DNA of 64,000 nt from Acanthamoeba lenticulata (lineage: Eukaryota > Discosea > Longamoebia > Acanthamoebidae). The stretch covers positions 1 through 64,000 of the forward strand of contig NAVB01000028.1 of assembly GCA_002179805.1 (NCBI GenBank). The letters run 5' to 3'. The translations under genes were made by a program, and so were the position numbers. The notes beneath the pieces are model-generated. The model searched no databases. It was not told the origin of the DNA and was given only the letters and a program-made list of their open reading frames with translations. Positions within the stretch are counted from its first letter, which is position 1; every line of letters begins with the position of its first letter. Shown here piece by piece: positions 45,001-56,251 of this stretch.

Positions 45001-46012
45001 AACGCGCTTGAACTTGAGCAGGCCATCAGTGTAGGCCACCATGTAGGCCACACCGATCTTGATTTTGTCGAAGCTGTACACACGCAAGCACTTATCGGAA
45101 GGACCATCTGTGGCCCGCACGAAGGTCAGGTGATGCTATCAGAGAGCAGGGTGATGACCCCGGACCTCTGTTGTAAGGAGCGAGAGGAATGCCGTTCTCA
45201 AACTTCATCTGGCTGAGGGCCTCCAAGGCCAGAACGCCCGTGCTTCGGTCAAAGTAGCCCCTCTGGCACGTTCACGTGAAATGTAAGCTGGACGACAACA
45301 GCAAAGGGGGATCGGTTGAGACACGCACCAGAGTGGCAAGGTACTTGCCGCGAGCGGGCGAGGCACAGCCGGGCGGGAGGACTTCGAGCAGCATGCGGAT
45401 TTTGCCTGAGCAACGGGAGAGGAGACATCAGACAAGAACAACACCACTTACTTTTACGACAAGGAGCTCAGTCGAACCGCCAATGAGGAGCATGTCGCGT
45501 GTAAGGCGTTTAATGGGGATGCTGTTCTCTGTCCGGTAGCCGCAGCCCACCTCAAGCTGCTCGAGGCCGTTGATCTCTTCCCATTGCTGCATCACGTCGT
45601 CAGCCTCAACTCGCGAGAAAGGTGAAGTGAAAGGTGCGTACCTCGCTCGAGTCCTTCTTTACGAGACCCTTAAACCGTGCGTACGAAGTGAGCACCACTG
45701 CCAAGCATGATTAATGAATTAATTTGGAGCCGAACGCAAGAGCCTAATGCAAGAGCTAAAGAGATTGCGAGGCGCACGAGCTTCCGAGACAAGATCGAGG
45801 TCACTGAAGCGGAAGTTGTCAGGCATAGGCAGTGAAGGAAGCGCAGTTGCCGTGGATGCAGCAGCAAGCGACTTGAGTTTTTCATCTTTCGCAGTGAGGC
45901 TTTGCAGTTCACCAATGTCAGTGAATTCTGAAAGATCTAAGGCTTCCATAGGAGGCAAGGGCGATGCTGCGACGATTGTATTGTCGGCCACACGAACTAA
46001 AGGCGTCTCCAT
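42002..46012 (-). CDS. Formin with FH1, FH2 and long acidic coiled C-terminal tail
   Basis: Formins nucleate and elongate unbranched actin filaments. The N-terminal part (46012-44900) has several short exons of uncertain domain: DLSEFTDIGELQSL, RDMLLIGGSTELLVVK, then KIKIGVAYMVAYTDGLL. A basic, Ser-rich linker follows, then a proline-rich FH1 (about 44535-44430) that would bind profilin. FH2 begins MRSLYWSVIPKA, then LSRFKLSEDEIKQAI, NVNALLYITPKDEEV, RLPIILKAVLVIGQVLN (the GNYLN position reads GQVLN), LDYLVKEIEEKM and AAAKIQLEHLAAELNKM. The end is coiled-coil (ERARREKEERARQVKEE) and then a highly Glu/Gln-rich acidic tail (42600-42050), ending VVSDSKADC at stop TGA 42002-42004. No clear DAD is visible in the tail and no GTPase-binding domain was recognised at the N-terminus. 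Confidence 0.88.
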
Positions 46013-46463
46013 CTTTGGACGCCAGAAGAAAGTGAGTGATCAACTGCCGCAAGAAAGGAACACCAAGATCACATGTTGGGCCGCATACCGTTACAACAAA
46101 TAAGACACTAACACCACGCCACACACACAAATACACGCACGAAGGGGTCACTGTCCTCCAAGAACAGGACTTTGGCCCGTGTGTCTTTAAATTAAGAGAA
46201 AAGGGAACAGAATGGAGGGCCCAAGATCAGCAGCTGTATGGGGCTTGAAAGGCGCGCAACCCAAAAAACCAACGCCCACATTTGGCGCCAAAATAAACGG
46301 GCCAGGAAAAAGCAATTATTTTAAACATGCGGGATCCCGTGGATACGGAAATTGTTTAGTTTTATATTATTAATAATTAATTAATTTTAGCGGATTGAAC
46401 TGACGGCAACGGTTGGTCAGAACGTACAACCGTTATTTCTAACTTGTTGTACGGGGCTGGAAG
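46013..46463. promoter_or_regulatory. Bidirectional promoter between formin and RhoGAP genes
   Basis: This 450-base region separates two divergent cytoskeleton genes. It contains the 12-base palindrome TTTGGCGCCAAA, one arm of a 23-base inverted repeat, and an AT-rich core around 46355-46390 (TTAATAATTAATTAATT) that could serve as the TATA-like region for either side. Confidence 0.55.
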
Positions 46464-46510
46464 ATGACAACGCCGGCGACCCCACTTGGGTCGCGCGCCT
46501 TTCAAGCCCC
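46240..46510. repeat. 23-bp inverted repeat, arms 46240-46262 and 46488-46510
   Basis: GGGGCTTGAAAGGCGCGCAACCC (46240-46262) pairs with its reverse complement at 46488-46510 with a single mismatch. The second arm lies inside coding exon 1 of the RhoGAP gene; the spacer is 225 bases. Confidence 0.85.
46281..46292. promoter_or_regulatory. E2F/DP-type palindrome TTTGGCGCCAAA
   Basis: A perfect 12-base palindrome equal to the E2F consensus TTTSGCGC read from both strands. It lies between divergent start codons, where cell-cycle control of both genes would be expected. Confidence 0.6.
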
Positions 46511-49500
46511 GCTAAACTCTTCTCCCAGCACGCTCGTTGTTGGCGGTGCGACGCAATCACCACCACCAAATTGTGATTATTTTCTCATCCATTTTGAATT
46601 ACAGGAACAGATGAAGAGCCTACCGTCACCATAAAACTTGATGAGAAGAAACTAAAGGCTGTATGTGTCTTCTCCTTAGGCCCGATTGATTTATTTGGTG
46701 GCATTTGATTAATTTCTGATGTCAAGGTGCCTCCGGAATGGACGTCCCGCTGGGTGGAGGAGAGCGCCTTTGCCGCCAGCGTGCGCGTACTGTCGTTGCG
46801 CAACAACCAACTCAGACTTCTTCCTCCTGGTGCGTGTCCACCAAAGTTTTTTTTCTTTAATTGTAATTTTATTTTCATTTTGGGTTTTCATCGTCTAGAT
46901 CATCCTTCTGGTTGTTGCTTGCTGTACCCTTACGACCTGCTATGTGCGCAGAGATTGGCTGCCTCAAGAACTTGGAGGCTCTGCACCTGGACAACAACCA
47001 GTTGACGTACGTTAATGCCTCTCTGTGCGCGTTGCGGGTGGTCGCGGATCGCTTACATGTCGCCCAACCATGTTCCCAGCGTGTGGCCTGAGGAGATAAG
47101 GCACCTGCGCAAGCTGAAGATCCTCACCTTTGAGGGCAACGACCTCCTCAAGGAGCTGCCCCCATTCGACTACTTCCCCGAGCTCAAGACCCTCAAGGTT
47201 CGCCTCAGCCCAGCCCACATGATGAGAAACGATGAGGCCCGATGTTGACGTGTCGCGACGTTGCAGGTGACGAGGCGCGTCAACTACCGCATCCCCGCCC
47301 AGGTGGCGGCCGACGGCGGCGAGGCCATCCTGAGCTACCTCCACACAATTCGCGTGCTGACCGACCGCGTGACGCCGCACAAGCTGGTGATCTCGTTCGA
47401 CCCCAAGGCCCACTGGATCCCGGACAAAGACGCGCCGGTCTGTGCGGAATGCCAGGTCCGGTTCTCGGTCTTCACCTGGCGGGTACGCATGCACCATCAC
47501 TCTCCTGGCCGTGAGCGGGCCAGTGCTGACGCCGATGCGTGTCTCGTAGTACCACTGTGACTTGTGCGGCAAGAGCCTGTGCTTCAAGGAGCTCAGCCCG
47601 CAGAAGGCCTCGATCCCCTACTTGTCTCCTTCACCCGCTGATGGTACGTTGAATGCTTTATATCAAAAATGAAGAGTATGATTTTGGATATTCAAATTTT
47701 TTGATGTAATGTTGTTGTGGCCAGTGTGCACGGATTGTCATCGATGCCTTGCACGCGTTGCCCCGGCCTTTGCGTCATCGAGTTCGCACAAGGTTCGAGC
47801 GCAACAGCAGAACAGCGACGAGTGGGTCGCCGCGGCGAGGCCGACAACGCCGCGAGGACAAACCACACTGGGCGCTGCGCCCGCTCCTGCGCTTGTCCCA
47901 AGCACGCCGCAAAAGAACGAAGATGGCGAAGCAGCGGATAAAAAAGGCCAAGCCTCAAAGAACGAAAACGAAGCCGAAAACGAAGACGATGGAGCCTTGT
48001 CCGACGGCTCGGATGATGGCGAAATTGACCCGCGAAAGCTGCTCGAGAAGTGGAAGATCGAGTCGTTGACGAAGCTCAGAGAGGAAACGCGGCGCGGCAT
48101 TGAGCTGATGAAAAAGGAGATGGCCGAGTCCAAGGAGCGCGAGCACAGCGAGCTACGCAAGGAGATTGACATCCTGCGCGCCGAGCTCGTGGCCGAGAAG
48201 CGCCGGAAGGACCGCAGCAAGCAGCGCGAGAAGATCGACCGCGAAGTGCAGCTCCAGACGGAGCTGGCCAAGAAGAAGGACGAGATCGCCGCCCTCAACG
48301 AGCGTCTCATTCGGTCCAACAAGGTAACCTTGCGCGCCCGGGCAAAGCCACTTAGCTCATTACTTACATTCTTTTCATTTTTGGCATCTCTATCGCGCAG
48401 GCCAGCGACCAGCTGCGCAACAAGCTCAAGAACATGAGAGAGAGCACCAGGACCATGTCCGACCTGCGCCGCAACTCGGAGCGAATCAGCGTACAGAACC
48501 CAGCGGTCGGCGCCGAGCCGGGCGTCGAGGCCGAGGTGGTGGCTCGACACGAGCGCGAGGCCCGAGAGCTGACCGAACGGCTTGCCGGCCTCCAGGCCGA
48601 GCTGGACCGGCGCGACCGCGAAAAGACTGAACTCAGTGACCGCCTGGCCGAGCTGGCGCACCAGCTCGAAGACGAGCGAGCCAAGAGCGCGCGTATCGAG
48701 GCTGAGGGAGCGCTGGTTCGCGAGTCTGAGCGCACGCGGCGCGAGCAGGAGGCCAAGCTCAACGCCGAGCTGCAGGAACAAGCGGCCCGCGAGCGCCAAG
48801 AGCGCGACGAGCTGGCGCAGAAGCTCGAGTCAGCTCGCAAGCAAACGAGCGACCTGGAGGCTGCGCTCGCTAAGAGCGAAAACGAGCGGAAGCGCGTGAA
48901 CGACGAAAAGAACGAAGCGCTTCGTCGAGCCGACGATGAAACGGCGCGCAAGAATGAAGTCCTGGCGAAGCTTGATGCCGCGCACGTTGCGCTTGATGAA
49001 GCTCAAAAGCATCAAGTCGAGAAGGAGAGCGCGGTGACCACTGCCCTGCGCGAGCAGATCGCAAAGCTCAAGCATGAGCTTGATGCAGAGCGGACCAAGG
49101 GGCAGGACCAGGCCGCGGTCCTCAACGCCCGAGTTGACGAAGTGACCCGCGAGCTCGCTGAGGCCATGAGGCTGAGCCAAGAACGTGATCAGCGACAGGC
49201 CGCGCAGCTCGCCGCTGCCGAGCGTGAGCGCGACGCCGCCAAGAGCCAGGCCGACGCCAAGCTCAGGCAGGCCGAGGAGGCCCTGGCGCAGGCCCGTCGG
49301 GAAGCTGAGGAGCGGCTCCAGCGGGACTTGGCAAGCAAGGCCGAGGCCTGGGCCGCCGAGCTGGCACAGGAGCGCGAGCGGTCGCACGACGCGCTTGCTC
49401 GCGCCGAGTCGCTGGCGGCCGACCTCGAGCGCGCCCGCAACGAGGGTCAGCTCGACGCACAGCGCCTGGCGGCCGAGAAGCAGGCCCTCCTCGATGCCGA

Positions 49501-52410
49501 GACACAGAAGGCGCGCGAGCTGCAAGCCGCCGTCGACCGAGCGCAGGCTGAGCTCGAAAGCGCCAAAGCCGGGCTTGCGCGTGCCACGGCCCAAGCCAAG
49601 ATTCTCGAGCAGGCCGCGCAGACCGCGCAGGCCGAGAGCGCAGACCGCGCCCGACAGCTGGCGGCGCTTGAAGCCCAGCTCGTGCAACTGCGAGAAAAGA
49701 ACGAAAACGATGGAAATGCGACAGAGACGCTCAAGACCGAGCTGCAGACTCAGCTGGCCGAAGTGCGAGCCGAGCTCGGCGCGAGCCACAAGCGCGCGGA
49801 GGGCCTGCAGGCCGAGCTCCAGACCGAGCGCAAGAAGACCGAGGCGGCCGCCGAGCGACTGGCGGCGCTGCAACACGACGTCGACACGGCTCAAAACGAG
49901 GAGGCCCAGCGGCTCGTCGAGCAACTGACGACGTCGCAGCGACAGTTTGCCGACCTGACGCGCGAAGTGGCCGAGTTGCAGCAGCAGCGCGCCCTCGACG
50001 CCAAAGGCAACACCGAGGCGCAGGAAATGCAGCGCCAGCTCAACGAAGCCCTCCACAAGCTGCGCGACACCGAGGAAGAGCTCGCGCGCCAGCGCGAGGC
50101 CGCCATGTCGGCGTCGGTGCTGGGCGAGACGGAGGAGATGGCCGAGCTGCAGCACAAGATCGAAAACCTCGAGACGCTGCTCGAGGCCATGCGCGACGAG
50201 GTCAAACGCGCGCATGAGGCCGAGGAGGAGTCCGAGAAGGTCAAGGAGAGGTACGTTCTCGTGGGCAACTGAATTGAACGACCATGTCGATGACGACGAC
50301 GATGTCCTCGTTGACTTACATCTCCCTCAAATGTAGTGTGGAGCAGGAGCTGCAGGAGCTCCGCGACATGCTCAAGGAGAAGGACAACCAGTTGCGCCGC
50401 ACGCGCCAGCGGATGAACAACCGCGTCTCGCAGCTGATCCTCGGGTTCGCTTCCTTTTCTATTTTCCTTTTTCTTTTTCCTTTTATTGATTTATAAATTA
50501 ATTCATTGTTGAAATTTATTTATGGTTATCGAATGTATGCAGGATGGAGGAGGGCGAGGGGCTTGAGGCTCTGCGGCAGCAGCTCGATGAGAAGGAGAAG
50601 GAGCTGGAGGAGGCCAAGACCAAGGCTGTCGAGGAGGGCCGCGCCCAGCTTGCCAAGGCTATGAAGCTGGTCGAGGACAAGGGTGCGCTGACGACCTTTG
50701 TCGTTCTTTTCTGATTCATGTATTTTACTTCGCTTTCGTTCTTTGTCTGATGGTTTATTCTCGGGCGATGCAGCCAAGGAGATGAAGAAGATGAAGAAGC
50801 AGCTGAAGGAGCTCAAGAAGAAGAGCAAGACGGCCGAGATTGAGCTGGAGAAGGCCCAGGCCAAGATCCTCCTCTACGAGGAGCAGCTCGAGCACGACAA
50901 GAACGGGTGCGCCACCGTCGTCTTTCTCACCCCCCCCCCAATTCTCATTCATTTTTTACGCTCTGGAGATTGCTGACGTCATCGATTCGCCACCAAAAGG
51001 CTTCTGTCCAAGGAGAAGATGAGTCTCATCTCCAAGATCGAGCAGCTCAAGACCCACGAGCTTCAGCTCATGGAGGAGCTCTCCACCCTCCAGTCCAGGG
51101 TTCGCCGCCCGCTTTTTTCCTCGATTTGTTGCCCCACCAGGGTGCTGACTCGGTTTGCAGAAACGGGCGCCGTCGTTCTCGGCCCTGCCGCTGCTCAAGG
51201 GCACGACCAAGGCCAAGCTGCTGGGCTCGCTCGGGGCGCCGTCGGGCTCGTCTGAGGAGTCGACGACCTCGACGGCCGAGCAGCTGAAGAAGGAGAAGAA
51301 GGAGCTGAAGGAGAAGGAGCGCAAGGAGAAGGAGGAGAAGAAGGAGCGCAAGCGCAAGGAGAAGGAGAAGGAGCGGCTCATGTCGGGCAAGGATCCCAAA
51401 GCCACGCTCCTCTTGTCCCCGCGCGGCCTCACGGGCAAGAAGCAGAAGCTGCCGCTCAACCCCGTGTTCGGCGTGTCGCTGGAGGAGCTCCAGCAAAAGG
51501 ACCCGTCGCGCGCGGTGCCGCGCCTCGTCGAGCGGCTCGTGCAGTTCCTCGAGGAGCACGAGGTCTATGAGACCGAGGGCATCTTCCGCAAGTCCGGGCG
51601 CAACCTGACCATTGACGCCCTGCGCAAGGAGTTTGACTTTGCCGGCCAGGGCCACGAGGACGAGGTCAGCCTTGTCGACGACGACAACATCGGCATCCAC
51701 GAGGTGGCCTGCACGCTCAAGCTCTTCCTCCAAATGCTCCCCGAGCCGCCGCTGTCCCACGAGCTCTACCCGTCCTACATCGCCCTTCAAGGTGCGGCGT
51801 CTGTCAGCTTGTGCTGACGTCAGCATGCCGCGCTGTGTCCACGTCATCCCCTTGCATGTGCACGCGGCCTGATGACTGACTCCGCGGTACGCCCGCTCGC
51901 AGACACGTTCGAGAACTTGAAGCGCGAGAAGATGGAGGAGGGCGAGTGCCGCGAGGAGTACCTGGCCTCCCTCGTGGCGCTGCTTAAGCAGCTGCCCAAG
52001 GCTAACCTCGACTTGCTCTTCTACCTCCTGCGGTTCTGCAACAAGCTCAGGTGCGCTACACAACCCTGAATGTCGCTCTGACGGGGCCTGACTCGTTGTT
52101 CGTGCAACAGCAAATCGGCGGAGCAGACCAAGATGACGTCACACAACTTGTCCCTCATCTTCTCGCCGTCCCTCTGCAGCCCGGAGGTGCCGGACATCTC
52201 GTATCAGACGCAGATGCCCAAGCTGGGGTGCGTGATGGCTACTCCCCTGCGTGTGGGAACCTCTCTTTGGGCGGCAGTTCTTCTGACTATTTATTCGTTT
52301 ATTTTGCTTTATGCAGGAGCATGGTGAAGACGATGATCGATGAAGTCGAGGCCATCCAGGCGTCCGTCTCAGGCGCCAGCCAGCAACCAGAGGCCAACAG
52401 CGGCCAGTAA
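46464..52410 (+). CDS. LRR - FYVE-like zinc finger - long coiled coil - RhoGAP protein
   Basis: A giant multidomain protein in about 17 exons. Exon 1 (46464-46543, MTTPATPLGSRAFQAP...) joins to TDEEPTVTIKLDEKKL. Leucine-rich repeats follow (VRVLSLRNNQLRLLPP, LKNLEALHLDNNQLT, LKILTFEGNDLLKELPP). Next is a FYVE-like finger: WIPDKDAPVCAECQVRF, then WRYHCDLCGKSLCFKE, then VCTDCHRCL; one of the eight zinc-binding cysteines is missing (C-F-K-E instead of C-x-x-C) and the basic RRHHCR patch is altered. About 900 residues of Glu/Arg/Ala coiled coil span 47990-51090. A Lys/Glu-rich stretch leads to a RhoGAP domain from about 51450: FGVSLEELQQKD, YETEGIFRKSGR with the arginine-finger codon at 51587-51589, KLFLQMLPEPPLSHEL, KMTSHNLSLIFSPSL. 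Stop TAA 52408-52410. It probably switches off Rho-family GTPases at a membrane or cytoskeletal site. The fusion as a single gene is supported by continuous open frames with in-phase introns. Confidence 0.85.
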
Positions 52411-52617
52411 GCGCAGAAATAATTTTCATATATTAGCATTTTATTTATTCTATTTAAATATAATTGAAACCTTCTTTAGTGGTAAAGAATGATTTCCATT
52501 TCAAGGGAAACTTCACCCTCGCGTGGCTGGTCTTCCTGTGGTGGCCATGGCTGGTGTGGGACAAGCGCTAGGTAGTTGCCTTGGCGGGCCACGGTCGTGG
52601 CCGTGTAACTATTTCAA

Positions 52618-52661
52618 CTATTTTACAAACTATTTATTGAACAAAATAGTTTGTAAAATAG
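52618..52661. repeat. Perfect 18-bp hairpin in intergenic DNA
   Basis: The 18-base arms 52618-52635 (CTATTTTACAAACTATTT) and 52644-52661 are exact reverse complements separated by 8 bases. It lies just before the PPR start codon. It may be a fold-back element or a 3'-end or leader structure. Confidence 0.92.
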
Positions 52662-52680
52662 AGCTTTCATCGCAGGCCAG

Positions 52681-54609
52681 ATGAGACGTCTTGCAGACAA
52701 AAAAATAGGAACTACCGCCTGGCGCAGTGCTCATCCAAGCGGATTAGTGCTATTTCTCCGGGCAGCGCCTGTCCAGTCTGCTCGATTTTCTTATCGTGCT
52801 TTTTCCATTGTGCAAGAAGGGGCTCGCCGCTCTCCCCCACCCTCCGCCAGCAAGCCACAGGCGCTCACGACGCGCCGCATACGGCAAGACCGGCAAGGCC
52901 CAGCATACGCTTCCCCGGCAAACATTGGGGAGGGATATCTTTCCTCTCATTCGCCCTCCAGCGCTGCCAAGCCACAAACACCAGAAACTGTCCGCAGATG
53001 GCAAGGCAGTGGTATGGCACGCTCTCTGAGACCCCCCCCAATCTGCGTGAGAGAACGTCCTTTGCCACAGTTGCTGATCAGTGCGCACAATGGTGGCGGC
53101 TCAACAGACACAAAGAGGCAAGGCAACAACCCTCAGCCCGTGGGCGTGACTTTTTCATCACCAGCCGAAGTGGTGACACACATCGAGCACCTGCGTGCTT
53201 CTGGTGCGGAGCCGACAATGAAGCAGGTGCACCAACTCGCCCGGAGCCTCAAGCAACTGCGCCACACGCGGCATGCAGGTATGATTTATTTTCTTGAATG
53301 AAAACAAATAATACAAATAAATGATTATTATTGTTATTATTGGTTTAGGGGCAGGACAATGGCGGCTAGCCGTGCAGGCGCTCGTGGAGCTGCTCGAACA
53401 CGCAGCTCAATTCGCTCCGCCTGCCGTGAGTTCCGTGTTGCCACTGGTGGAGGATGGTGACATGGCCATCGATCTGTTCCGTCGCGTTGCGGTGCTTCGC
53501 CCCAGCAACCCTTCCCTCTGCTGCTATTTCTAAACGTGGGGTGCACTGTGCAGAAGCCCGACCTCTTCTGCTTCGCTAGTCTGCTGTCTGTGCTAGCCAA
53601 AGCTGGGTGAGTTGACGATGTGTTGCATTACTTTGGCCAGATCAGCGAGGCCGGCCTGGCACCCAACGTGTACTGCTTCACCACGGTGCTCGATGCGCTG
53701 GCCAAGGCTGGACGGGCCGACGATGCGCTGCGCCAGTTTGAACAGATCAGCGAGGCCGGCCTGGCGCCCAACTTGGTCAGCTTCAATGCGGTGCTCAATG
53801 CACTGGCCAAGGCTGGACGAGCCGACGACGCGCTGCGCCTGTTCGAGCAGCTCAGTGAGGCTGGCCTGGCGCCAGACTTGGTCAGCTTCAACACGGTGCT
53901 CGATGCACTGGCCAAGGCTGGGCGAGCCGACGACGCGCTGCGCCAGTTCAAGCAGATCCGCAAGGCCGGCCTGGCACCCAACTTGATCAGCTTCACCACG
54001 TTGCTCAATGCACTGGCCAAGGCCGAGCGAGTCGACGACGCGCTGCGCCAGTTCGAGCAGATCAGCAAGGCCGGCCTGGCACCCAACTTGCACAGCTTCA
54101 ACACGGTGCTCGATGCGCTGGCCAAGGCTGGACGAGCCGACGACGCGCTGCGCCAGTTCGAGCAGATCAGCAAGGCCGGCCTGGCGCCAGACTTGATCAG
54201 CTTCACCACAGTGCTGAATGCACTGGCCAAGGCCGGACGAGCCGACGATGCGCTGCGCCAGTTCGAGCAGATCAGCGAGGCCGGCCTGACACCCAACTTG
54301 ATCAGCTTCAACACGGTGCTGAATGCGCTGGCCAAGGCTGGACGAGCCAACGACGCGCTGCGCCTGTTCGAACAGATCAGCAAGGCTGGCCTGGCGCCCG
54401 ATGACTACAGCTTCTACGCGCTGGCCACAGCCAGGCGTGAAGCACCAGAAGGGGCAGGCTTGGCTGTCGTACGCAAAAGCCTTCCTTTCTCTCTTACCAT
54501 GCTCTTCTCCACACGTTGTTGATTGTTTGGTTGTTGTTGTGGTGTGTAGGCAAGCGAGGCGAACAAGATTATTGGCCACAAAGCCGCGGATGTGGTGCCC
54601 GATTCCTGA
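52681..54609 (+). CDS. Pentatricopeptide-repeat protein, interrupted by an in-frame TGA
   Basis: PPR proteins bind organellar RNA one base per repeat. The N-terminus (MRRLADKKIGTTAWRSAHP, then VQSARFSYRAF) is Arg/Ser-rich and acid-free, like a mitochondrial presequence. Exon 1 (52681-53279) ends RHTRHA; exon 2 begins GAGQWRLAVQALVEL; an intron at about 53488-53555 joins DLFRRVA to KPDLFCFASLLSVLAKAG. The repeats then run to about 54420 as near-identical 35-residue units of the form DDALRQFEQISEAGLAPNL. In the first unit a TGA (53608-53610) stands where later repeats have CGA (Arg). A splice there would break the frame, so it is a nonsense change, a sequencing error, readthrough, or a sign of a pseudogene. 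The last exon (about 54551-54609) gives ASEANKIIGHKAADV before stop TGA 54607-54609. Confidence 0.75.
53611..54420 (+). repeat. Array of about eight homogenised 105-bp PPR units
   Basis: The units are nearly identical at the DNA level (for example GCGCTGCGCCAGTTCGAGCA and CTGGCCAAGGCTGGACGAGC recur every 105 bases). This implies recent expansion or gene conversion. Confidence 0.9.
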
Positions 54610-54802
54610 CCTCCCTGCGGGGCGCGTCCGTGGTAAATGGGGCGGCACACAACACTCGTTTTGGAGCAGAGCGGCTTGGGAAGAGCACTGTAATAAGAAG
54701 AAGAAGATCCAACATGTGTTGCCTGAGGAAAGAAAACGGGGCCCTTCCACTATCACTCCCAGGAGGGCGACCAGGACTAGCCAGTCCTGAAAATAAACAT
54801 AC

Positions 54803-56251
54803 TCACATCCCGATCGTACGCCTTGCATCAGCCCTGTCGAACGTAACATGAACAAGAGCAAGTTTAGTTCGCGCAACACCAGTGCGCGCGTGTAGCAACA
54901 GGGGATTGTTGTTACTCACCTTACGTCCGGGAGGTGGTCGTGGTTGTTCAGCTGGTGGCTGATGCTGATGCTGATGCTGATGCTGCGGCTGCGGCTGCGG
55001 CTGCAGCGCCTCCAAGAGGTCGTGGATCGAGGGCAACACTTGTGGCGGGTGCTGTGGTTGCGTAAATTGTTGAAGCTGGTGGTGCGTGGCGGAGCCGGGA
55101 GGGAGTCGAGGAGGCGCAAGTTCGTGTTGGCGATGGGCTGAAGTAGTCGCCCAGTCGGCTTGGGAAGGTGGGAGCTGCTGCTGCTGCTGCTGCTGGAGCA
55201 GCGCTGCCGGAGGGATGTAGCCACTGGGCTGTGCTCGCAACGCCAGAAAAGCCAGGCCGGCCATGCTCTGCTGGAGCCAACCGGCCTGCTCGGGCGAGAC
55301 GACCTGTCCCTGCTGGCCTGCTTGCGCCGCTGCTTGCACCACGCCCGTCCCCAAGGCGCGCATCTGCAGATGGCCAACAACAAGCTCACGTCAGTTAAGT
55401 TCCAATTTGGGATCCGGAGGTCACCATGTCGACCACTCGGATCTAGCCGACGCGTAATTTCTGATTGGGCCATTCGCCGGAGCACCCAAGCTCAACAACG
55501 AATTGCCGTGCAGCAACAAGCGTACCGTCGTCCACTCACTCGGGTTGCTGAAGGTGTACTGGGTCTCGCGCAGCAGCCGTACCGTGTCCTCGGGCGATGG
55601 TAGGGGAGGAGCGCTGCCTCCAGGCCCCGGCGGGCTCCCGGGCACGGTCATTATCGGCCGCAAAGGCAAAGAAGAATGGGGCAATCCTTCGTGTTGAGCA
55701 AGGCTCTGCGCAGAAAGACCGCTTAAAGTGTTGTTGGCCGGGCGTGCGCGCTCTTGTCGTGTTGAAGAAGATCGTGCGGACCGAACTGGTGTGCTTGGTG
55801 CAGAAGATGAAGTTGAAGATCCAGTGCCTCGTGGTGGGGCTCCCCCTCGAGGACGCGAAGTTGGTCGAGAGGGAGAAGTTGCTGGTGAAGCTTGCGTTCT
55901 GCTGCTTGCGCTTCCTGAGGCAGTGCGGGGAGGGCTGTTGCGAAGGCTTCTCGACACCCCGGAATGATCCGCATCGACATCGGCCTCTGCCGCAGCCAAA
56001 AGCGAGGCAAAGACAAGGGGGCTCGAGCGTTCAATCTTTTCGCTCGGGCTGGTTGTTCCTGAGGATTCAGATGCGGTGGCTGCGCCGCCCCGCAGAGTTG
56101 AAGCCTCATCAACCAGCATCCTTGACAGCCGACCATCCTGCGCTGGTTCAGGTGGCTCATCGACCTCTGCTTCTCTTCTCGAAGTAGCAACCCGACGTTC
56201 GGCACTTCCTCGTCTGCGTCGCCGAGATGGACGACTCTCCTGCCTGCTCAT
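54803..56251 (-). CDS. Unknown Gln/Pro/Ser-rich protein
   Basis: Exon A from ATG 56251 (MSRQESRPSRRRRRG) runs to about 55540 and is Ser/Arg/Pro-rich, ending with a folded-looking stretch (SPEDTVRLLRETQYTFSNPSEW). An intron (about 55537-55367) joins in phase to MRALGTGVVQAAAQAGQQ, SPEQAGWLQQSMAGLAFLAL, a poly-Gln run and a Gln/His/Pro-rich region (GGTTGC-type repeats), ending near PPPGRK and a short last exon with stop at 54803-54805. A good 3' splice site (CTCTTGGCAG, about 56294) just before ATG 56251 suggests an upstream exon, perhaps from ATG 56603 (MRFSDTARAEELKL). No known domain is recognised; composition suggests a disordered regulatory or RNA-granule protein. It converges on the PPR gene. 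Confidence 0.5.

Noticed and set aside
48830..50215. 461-codon open frame antisense to the coiled-coil region
   Set aside because: It is a Leu/Arg-rich mirror of GC-rich coiled-coil codons, with no domain and no promoter.
53605..53640. Intron starting GTGAGT that would remove the in-frame TGA of the PPR gene
   Set aside because: The only near acceptor (GGCCAG) gives a 34-base intron and shifts the following repeats out of frame.
53593..54879. 428-codon minus-strand frame with regular repeats
   Set aside because: It is the antisense shadow of the PPR repeats; its periodicity comes from the 105-base units.
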